This document shows, one piece after another, positions 56,675 to 64,000 of a stretch of DNA of 64,000 bases (within the stretch, counting starts at the first letter, position 1; every line of letters begins with the position of its first letter). A program made the position numbers and the translations under genes. The stretch comes from Branchiostoma lanceolatum (lineage: Eukaryota > Chordata > Leptocardii > Amphioxiformes > Branchiostomatidae), in NCBI RefSeq assembly GCF_035083965.1, contig NC_089722.1:19709142-19773141 (forward strand), given 5' to 3'. Under the pieces are notes generated by a model. That model saw only the letters and a list, made by a program, of their open reading frames with translations. It made no database searches and was not told the DNA's origin.

Positions 56675-59600
56675 ATGTCTGTTCAGGCGACTTGTAAGAC
56701 GCTGTCTGCCGGAGGAATAGTGATTCTCTTTCTTATGAATGTTATGATGAGTTACATGGTGTGGATGGACCGTAATACGTTCTCTCAGCAATACGTCCGT
56801 AGCAACCGACAACTCATCGACGACTTTCAACACTATACACCGCAAAGGTATGTAACAGTTAATACTAATCTTTGTACGTAAGATGCGTGCTTTTCTTTGT
56901 AAGAGAATAAAACATAAAATGTCGTAATGTGAAGTCTAAAACTTGCTACATGTTGGGTTTTAAAGAATTTGAATACTAACGGTCAGACGGTCATCGATGC
57001 GTGTCCGTGCCAGGCCAGTGGTCAGTGTGTGCCTAACCTAATTCCACTGACCTCAATTATCTTCACTGAGCACTCACCTCTTCCAAAGGGGCCACTTCTC
57101 CTTTTACACCTGTCGGTTCAAATGTATTTTTTAAGAAAACATTTCGGGTGATTACTTTCGCTAATTATTTCCATTTCATCGGTTTATTGGGAAAAATCAA
57201 TTTCCGGATGGCTGGCATGCCTCGTTACGTTGGGATGTTTGCGGACTCATCGAAAAAAAATGTGTTCTAAAAACGCAATAGTCATTCTTGTTAGCTTCTC
57301 AAGTCAGGCATGATGTGATGACTGGTTTGCTCCGCCCGATGCGCTTGAACAGTCGGCCGGTGTCCTTGCTTTGTTGGTAAAGGGCTTGGTCAAATACGTC
57401 ACACAATCGTCGATCGTACGATCTCTAACTGAGGGCGTCATTCTTGAGATAGTCGTGCATTTGTCCTAGTCTCTACCAGACTAACTAGCCTCCACCAGGC
57501 CCTCCCAGGGGTATGGATGGTAGAATTCGTGTGAAAAAGGAATAATTAGCCTTTCACATTTCGGAGCCTGCAAATGAAACCCTGGCAAATATTCTGCCTA
57601 TAGGCGGCGTAGTTAGTCTGGTAGAGACTACAAACTTACTACGCCAGATGTAGAGGGAATATTTGCCAGGGAAGTTTGGCCACCAGAGGTTTACATTTGC
57701 AAGCGTAATATATACCTTACCATGGACTGACTCTACTGGCCAATTATTCCTTCTTTTTCTTCCAAATTCTACGATCCATACCCCCGTAGGAAGGCCGGGT
57801 GGATGTGTCCTACAAAATTAAGCTGTCTTATTATAGAAAAGGCTGACATATATAGCCTTGCCGGTGGCTGCATTGGTTCTGTCACAACCTGCTTGGAGAT
57901 TCTACGGCATCAGAACGAATGTGACAGCGCAGTAACGTTATAGGTTAATGAACCCAGAAATGTTGGACCAACGAAGAGCAGAAAGACAGAATTGTGAATT
58001 CAAAATCCAACGGCTTTTTTACAGCATAGCTTCAGAGAAATTCATGATCGTGATATGTGACACTTAGATAGCGATGACTATTGTAGGATGCATATTACGC
58101 ATATTAGATACTTCGGAGTGTTTGCATTATTAATAACATAATATTATCCTGTGTTGGGAGATTGGGTTTTTGTGTAAGGGGTGTGGTCTCACTGTAACGC
58201 AAACAAGAATGCCCACAGGCCATTCTCTTGAAATTAGTTGTTTTCAAAGAATTCGACTAGAAAAGAGCAGCCCAAATTATGTTCGATCGTAGAACCCTGT
58301 GTAGGTGTCATTCACCGGGGAAAAAAAATAATTTTTCAATGAATGGCACCCACACAGGGCTTTTATTTCACATGGATTTTCATTCTGACGTCTACATGTT
58401 TCCAAGAAAAACATTCGTATATATAACTGCAAAAACACAGCCAAACAGACAGACGAAAAACAGGACCTCCACCGTGAATTAGTAGCCTCTTCCATTGACC
58501 CCATGACCTGAGCTGTCATGTCTGATTAACGACTAGTTTTACCACCTCTAATTTCTGCCATTCCGACAAGTCTGACCATTGTCACCTTCCCACTACTGCC
58601 ACTCTGCTGGCAGTGTATTGAAATAACTAAGGAATAACTATGGGCACACACAAACACAAACAAACATACGAAAACTCTGTACACAGTGCCCCACCTGAAT
58701 GAAAACATAGCACGGTCCCAAAGTACTACTCTCCAAGCAGAGGAGTGGGTCTGGTTGGTTTTTGACGTGTTTTATACGTTTTTGTCGGGCTTTCTATTTT
58801 GTCATGTTATTTTTTGTCTTTGTGAAGGTCGCTCTATACTTGCCGGATGAGTGATAATCCGGCGCAGTAAAATTGTTACCACTAATGATAATTCATTGTT
58901 CTCGGGGAGGAGTACTGCCACCTCTCTTCAATGGAAGTAAATAGGTTTGCCCCGCCCCAGGGTCAGTGCCGGCAGAGGTGTGGGTTATAGAGACAAACAA
59001 AAACATGACAAAGTAGAAAGCCCGACAAAAACGCCTAAAACAGGTAAAAAAAACCCAGCCGGACCCACTCCTATGCTTGGAGAGTACCAAAGTACTGTTC
59101 TGTTGATACAATAAGCCTATTACATGTATCATGCCTTTTGGATGCGTGTTACTTTTCATATGATGTTAAGCCGCAGACAAAAGTGTCTTTCAAAAGCGAC
59201 ATTTACCATAAACTACAAAACGGGACACACCCAAGCAACTATGGTACTGTATTTGCAATTGATTTGTATCATACTACATGCAATAAAAGCTAACTGCATG
59301 GGTTTGATGTAAACAAAAATGAATACCAGAAATAAAACTCTAATACACATGTTCATATCTACACAGAATCGCTGCCGGATTGCATTCTCTACCCTGACTT
59401 CCTTCAAGAGACTCTTATTAATCAAAGTAACAGAAATCAGAAGTGACCAAAACCGACGGACACGAACAATATGCCAGCTCTCACTCTCAAGTCTCATGTA
59501 GTTACTGCTTACTTGCTTCTGTCGAGACCTTCCAGTCATGAGTCGAGATGGCAGCCCAAGTGTTTCGGTCCTTACCATTTATGTGTAATTTGTGTATCGA

Positions 59601-62275
59601 TTTATTAGGAATTTAGATCATGTAAACTGTATCCTTTTATATATCTTGCCTGACCCTTACATCTTCCCTCATGACCTCAATGAAAAGCGGTCTGCAGGCC
59701 GATTTGAGTTTCTCATGAATGAACAAAGGATCAAAGAAAAAAAACCTAACATAAACATCTTTCTTTTCCAGTACCGAGAATTTGGTGGACACGACTTTGA
59801 TGACGACAAGGCGGTCCGGTAGCCTACGTACAATCAAGTCTGAACAGACAGCTATCCTCAGCGGAAACAAATCCAGGGAAAGTCTAATAAACTCTGTGTC
59901 TACAAATATTTCTGTCAAAGAGGCCCCAGCGCCTAAGAGAAAAGTCAAAAGAATAGTTAAGAAAAAAGTTATCAAAGTACGTAAGAAAAAGCGCAAGACT
60001 CCGGAGGTACCGAAAAAGGAGATCGAGACAAGCAATGATACAAGAAACTTTACGGATGCGCAAAGTTTACATAAACCTTTAGATAGCCTGGAAAAAACAG
60101 CGATTAATAAATCCATTGTAGAAGAAATACCAAAATTAGTATCATTATTACGTGCGGAGAACGCTACAAATCACACTTCTTTCGCATCGCCCGATGTGGT
60201 GAAACAAAGTCCGGATGTTGGGACAAATTTGACCAAACCTGAGACAGCAAAAGCACCTCCGAAGCCGAAGAAGAGAGTCAGGAAAGTTATCCGAGTCGTC
60301 AAACGTGTAAGGAAGCCGAAGACAGTTGCCCAAGGCAAGAAACCTGAGTTGACTTTCCTCACAGAGAGATTTCAAGCTCTCAATAGTTCAACACTGGTGC
60401 CAGGGTATTACAACAGCACAGAGGTCGAGAAAATGAGGCAAGTTTTTTGGTTTGTTTTCAATTTATTTGAATACATGCTAGCATGCTATTAGGTTCCTGC
60501 GCTAAATGAATTTGACATCTTTTTGAATGTTTATTTCGATGTGTGAGTTTTTAGCTTAGTGTTAGGCCATGTTGATTTGATTATATGGATGACATCCGCG
60601 CGCGCATCAATAAAAAATAGAGAAACATTTTCGGCTATGCTGTAAATCGTGAAAAGCAGATGCAAAATAAATACATGCTGTAAATTGAAAAAAAAAATTA
60701 GAAAACGGATACTAATGTCGTAGAATGCTTAAGTTGATTCCAAAGTCAAAGAAGAAGTTTTGAAGGAAAATGAGGAATCTATATTTCGGTATACCATACT
60801 CTGTGTTTAGATTTGTTCATCCTTCCTGAACACGTAAATGTCATAATGAAGGCAACTTTTTTTTAGGCGAAACTTTTTTTTCTTCGCACGCTCGCATCAG
60901 TTTTGGAGTCCCCATAGAATGTCATCCATATAATCAAATCAACACGGCCTTACACAGAATGTAAGTGACTGGGTTTTGTATCTAACTAACAGAATGACAT
61001 TGTTCACTTTCCAGAAAACACGTCTTGAAGTTTTACAGCCCGGAAAAACACTTAACGATGACGACATCTAACCTACGAGTTGGCCAGCACGTGAAGTACG
61101 AAACTGGGGGAGGTTATTTCAACGTCACCGAGAACTTCTTCAAGGTCACCCCTACAGAGTCTCCACTACAGGGCCGCCATTTTAACTCGTGCGCAGTCGT
61201 AGGGAATTCTGGGATCGTTTTGAACAGTAAATGTGGTCCACAAATCGATTCCATGGATTTCGTCATCCGGTGCAATCTACCTCCAATCACAGGTTACGAA
61301 AAAGACGTCGGCTCGAAAGCAAACTTCACCACGATGAATCCATCGGTGATTCCATGGTACTATAGAAAATGGCTGAGAAACAAAAAGGACCACGAACGTT
61401 TGTTGCGTCGTTTGAGGCAGATTGGGGACCAAATCTTGTACGTTCCCGCTTTTACAAATGCCGGTGGAGGTCACGTGAACGTTGTTGCTAGGTTCATGCT
61501 GCAATACAATCTTCAGATAAAGACAGCGTTTCCGCCTGCCGGGATCAACAATGTCGTCAAATCGTAAGTTAGCGTTCCTTTTATCATGTTTAACCATTCT
61601 TCTTCTTCTATTCCAAACAAATAAGGTCCTGAAGGGGATATAGGACTTCAAAACGGGGTCAAATCTATAGGGGCCAAACGAGAAATCTATCTCGTCTTTG
61701 CCACTGTTGCCTTCTGTCCAGCCCAGCCACAGGTTACATTTTATTGCCCCAGTTTTTCCTCAAGGAAATTCCATTAGAGGCAAAATCCTATGCATACCTC
61801 TGGGGCGCCAAAATGGTAGCCTGGCACTCTGAGTAGCAAGGCATGGTAGACAGCCCACTATTTTCCGTAACCCCCGCAATTTCTCTGCTAGTATCCGCCT
61901 AGTATGCTACCAGTAAACTCAGAGTAGCATTCGAGTTTACTGATATATTTCGAGTAAACTGTGTATACTCGTCTGGTATCCTTACACTTTTTGTCCTAAT
62001 ATTTCAGAATCTGGAAAAACTCGCAGTTCAAACTCCACCGCCCTTCCACGGGTGCCCACATGTACGCGCTGGCTGCTACGATATGTGACAGAATACACAT
62101 GTACGGGTTCTACCCCTTCAGCACAGACCCCTTCGGAACGAACCTCAGGTACCACTACTACGAGAAGAGAAAGATGGTCAAAGTTGGCACTCACAACATG
62201 CCCGAGGAGTTCAGGGCGTTGCAGATGCTCCACCAGCGGGGCGCACTGGTACTGCATACAGAACCCTGCCAGTGA
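56675..62275 (+). CDS. ST8SIA-like: Alpha-2,8-sialyltransferase, ST8Sia family (GT29), type II Golgi protein, complete, 551 aa
   Basis: Four coding exons: 56675-56847, 59772-60437, 61015-61563, 62008-62275 (1656 bases, phases close). Residues 1-12 are cytoplasmic, about 13-31 a signal anchor (GGIVILFLMNVMMSYMVW). Residues 58-279 (exon 2) form a very long stem with two strongly basic blocks (KRKVKRIVKKKVIKVRKKK and KPKKRVRKVIRVVKRVRK) and several N-glycosylation sequons. The catalytic domain has sialylmotif L at about 337-384 (CAVVGNSGIVLNSKCG, DFVIRCNLPP, TTMNPSVI), motif S at about 473-500 (HRPSTGAHMYALAATICDRI), motif III HYYE at 512-515, motif VS around H525-E530 and the penultimate Cys550 usual in ST8Sia enzymes. 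It should add alpha-2,8-linked sialic acid to glycans in the Golgi. Acceptor type is not decided by sequence alone. The intron after 60437 has a GC donor (AG/GCAAGT), required to keep frame. A pyrimidine tract and AAG directly before the ATG may be a 5' untranslated exon boundary. Confidence 0.95.
57467..57805. mobile_element. two TAGTCTCTACCAG-family MITEs, head to head
   Basis: TAGTCTCTACCAGACTAACT at 57467 is mirrored exactly by the complement ending at about 57637, giving one foldback. A second copy follows to 57805 (GAGGGAATATTTGCCAGG, TTGGCCACCAGAGG, CCGTAGGAAGGCC). Both are in intron 1 of the sialyltransferase. Confidence 0.75.
58294..58359. repeat. short foldback
   Basis: CCCTGTGTAGGTGTCATTCA and TGAATGGCACCCACACAGGG pair with two mismatches around an A/T-rich loop of 26 bases. 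Confidence 0.85.
58727..59087. mobile_element. MITE with about 85 bp inverted ends
   Basis: TACTCTCCAAGCAGAGGAGT at the left and the complement of CTCCTATGCTTGGAGAGTA at the right. The pairing continues through GTTTTTGTCGGGCTTTCTA and TTTGTCATGTT. It lies in intron 1 of the sialyltransferase. Confidence 0.85.
60563..60952. mobile_element. MITE of the TAGGCCATGTTGATTTGA family
   Basis: It is 390 bp long with 33 bp inverted ends. The interior is homologous to the inverse of the 39602-39987 element (ACTGATGCGAG, CTTCATTATGA, CAGCATGTATTTA). It fills most of the 577 bp GC-AG intron of the sialyltransferase. Confidence 0.9.
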
Positions 62276-62289
62276 CTCATGTACTTTTA

Positions 62290-62482
62290 TAGTCTCTACC
62301 AGACTAAACCGCTCCGGCTATAGGGAGAACATTCGCCGGGGGACTTTGGCCATGGAGGGTTTCATTCTAGGGTTGCATATTTGACCCTCTCTCCGCAGCC
62401 GACTCCCTTCATACAATTGACTCTATTTGGACAATTTCTACTATTTTCCCAGGGACCCGCGAAGGCTGGTACAGCCTAGTAC
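62290..62482 (+). mobile_element. MITE, TAGTCTCTACCAG family
   Basis: TAGTCTCTACCAGACTAAAC, GCTATAGGGAGAACATTCG, TTTGGCCATGGAGGGTTTC and an end GAAGGCTGGTACAGCCTAGT. It begins 15 bases after the sialyltransferase stop, so it is likely part of its 3' untranslated region. Confidence 0.7.
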
Positions 62483-62886
62483 TTTTCCATGAATGTTGAA
62501 AAATGTTAACTTCAAAACCGCACTTTCAAGCTAAATAGGAAGACAAGTGCTACTTGAAATGTGGCACTACTTTACTTGAAGCACGAGCTAGGGACACTTA
62601 TGTGATATGCTGGACCACTAAAATGTAAATTATTTTCAATGCGTTATTTCGGTTTCGAGATAGCGAAACCTATGTTACACTCGTTCTCATCAACGGGCGC
62701 CGCAATCTTGGGATTCTGAAACCTTCCGGCAGCCATCTTGTTTCCGGTCTAGTTTTATCATCCTTCCCCGGGGAACGCGTATCTCCGTACCACGGATTCT
62801 TACGGGTTTGGGTTTAATGATTCTAAGATATCCACATAGTGGAGAGTATCTGTCCCGTTTACATACCCTGTTTATTTACAGGAGTG

Positions 62887-62892
62887 AATAAA
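62887..62892 (+). promoter_or_regulatory. candidate poly(A) signal of the sialyltransferase gene
   Basis: AATAAA 612 bases after the stop codon, the first good hexamer on this strand downstream. No transcript evidence. Confidence 0.45.
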
Positions 62893-63349
62893 CCAATAAT
62901 AGTCACAAAAGTGTCAATATATGTGCAATATCAATTGACATTGTAATCTACAAGACGTGCTTATATCATCGAATAGAAGAGCTCAAAGAATCACGGAGAA
63001 GGCGTGTGCTGAAAATGCATATGTCGATGCAATTTTACCAATGGAAAATACATTTTTGAACTACAGTCTACCGGTCGGTGTTACGGTTATATATAATTAA
63101 CATGGCTGAAAATGTGCGATGCATATCAATACATTTATGTTGAATTTGTGAGTAACTGCGTCATGTACAAATCAAATGCTTACACCAGAATAACTACAAA
63201 TCCTTGTAATCTCCAACAGTCACGCGGTACCTAAGGAATGGTGTAATTGCATAGGTGGTATGAGCATCTCACAAAAACAACCCTCTCTCTATATATATAT
63301 ATAGCTAGATCATGTTTCAGGGTAACGTAAGCAAGTGAGTTTTTAAAGG

Positions 63350-63680
63350 AGACCCAAGCAATAGTAGGGCCCGAAATCGGATTTTCAGAATCAATTTATG
63401 TAGTCATTTTTATACATGATTAGTTCAAACAACACTATCACAATGTATAGCGACGTCTACATTGTTTGTATAATGCAAAAATACGACGCCGTTGTGATGG
63501 GAGAACTCACCGAAAATCGTCGCCAGGGTTTTTGTTGGCTCACGGAAGGAATCATCGTACGGCACGTTTTTGCGTGGTTTTAAAATGCTCAAATTAGTAC
63601 GCAAATGTGCTAAATATAACATTTCGGCATCTTTTTATTTGCATATTTTGGGCCCTGATATTGTTTTGGTTGCCTTTGAT
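63350..63680. mobile_element. MITE of the TAGGGCCCGAAA family
   Basis: GACCCAAGCAATAGTAGGGC at the left pairs loosely with the complement of GGGCCCTGATATTGTTTTGG at the right. The left part matches the segment at 25664-25760 in a receptor intron (AGGGCCCGAAAATCGGATTT, TTAGTCATTTCTATACATGA). Confidence 0.6.
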
Positions 63681-64000
63681 ATGCAGGAAGATCCGATTTT
63701 TTTACTTCAGACTTTTCTTTATTTTTGCTGATACAAAAACAAATTGATGCACAGACAAGAGCAGACGGCACACACAGAGCCCTCGCCCACACTTGAAATT
63801 AAGTTGCTCTCCATTGAATGCTTTGAATGCAATTAAGGACTACGATAAAAGAAAATTGTATTTTCTAGTACTATGCCATCTTAAAGTCTTTCCCATGGGA
63901 ACGATGCGGATAAAATTGAGTTTTTTTGTGCTGTAATCTAAATGAATTATTGATGATATATGATTCTCTTTAGTTGGAAACTGAAAAGGCATCCCAAAGT

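Noticed and set aside
59637-60116. 159-codon minus-strand frame rich in Phe and Leu
   Set aside because: Antisense of the lysine-rich stem exon of the sialyltransferase.

Overview
The window is animal nuclear DNA with split genes, canonical GT-AG introns and very dense short repeats. The gene content (a shuffled kringle/C-type-lectin/EGF receptor, an Ig-domain protein with a Thr-rich stalk, a PX-SH3 adaptor and an ST8Sia-type sialyltransferase), together with the mix of miniature DNA transposons (MITEs), tRNA-derived SINEs and a Penelope-like retroelement, fits a cephalochordate (amphioxus, Branchiostoma) best. That species call is inference; no database was searched.

Layout. (1) 1-5383, minus strand: a secreted or membrane Ig-superfamily gene read from a signal-peptide exon at 5383 down to a Thr-rich segment that runs off the left edge. 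(2) 5384-20161: no gene recognised, only MITEs, SINEs, simple repeats, minisatellites and retroelement tails. (3) 20162-30421, minus strand: a complete 13-exon, 589-residue type I membrane protein with the order signal peptide, kringle, C-type lectin, EGF, C-type lectin, three EGF, transmembrane helix and a basic tail. (4) 30422-37083: intergenic, with a 5'-truncated Penelope-like element. (5) 37084-52861, plus strand: a complete 21-exon, 879-residue adaptor with one PX domain and six SH3 domains arranged as three A-B pairs. (6) 52862-56674: a minisatellite beginning at the stop codon, nested DNA elements and unassigned DNA. (7) 56675-62275, plus strand: a complete 4-exon, 551-residue type II Golgi alpha-2,8-sialyltransferase with a long lysine-rich stem. 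(8) 62276-64000: 3' flank with a candidate poly(A) signal and more MITEs.

All three complete models were built by hand from splice sites, and every intron phase closes in frame (1770, 2640 and 1656 coding bases), which is strong internal evidence. The genes do not form an evident pathway. Two encode likely cell-surface proteins with adhesion or recognition domains, one a phosphoinositide-binding scaffold of the p47phox/Tks kind, and one a glycan-modifying enzyme.

The most interesting points are the kringle/lectin/EGF receptor architecture, the threefold repetition of a bis-SH3 module with a precise exon-length match pointing to one intron loss or two gains, the basic stem and GC-AG intron of the sialyltransferase, a terminal-inverted-repeat element carrying half a Myb-like domain and eleven copies of one palindrome, and several repeats sitting within a few bases of active splice sites or carrying copies of them.
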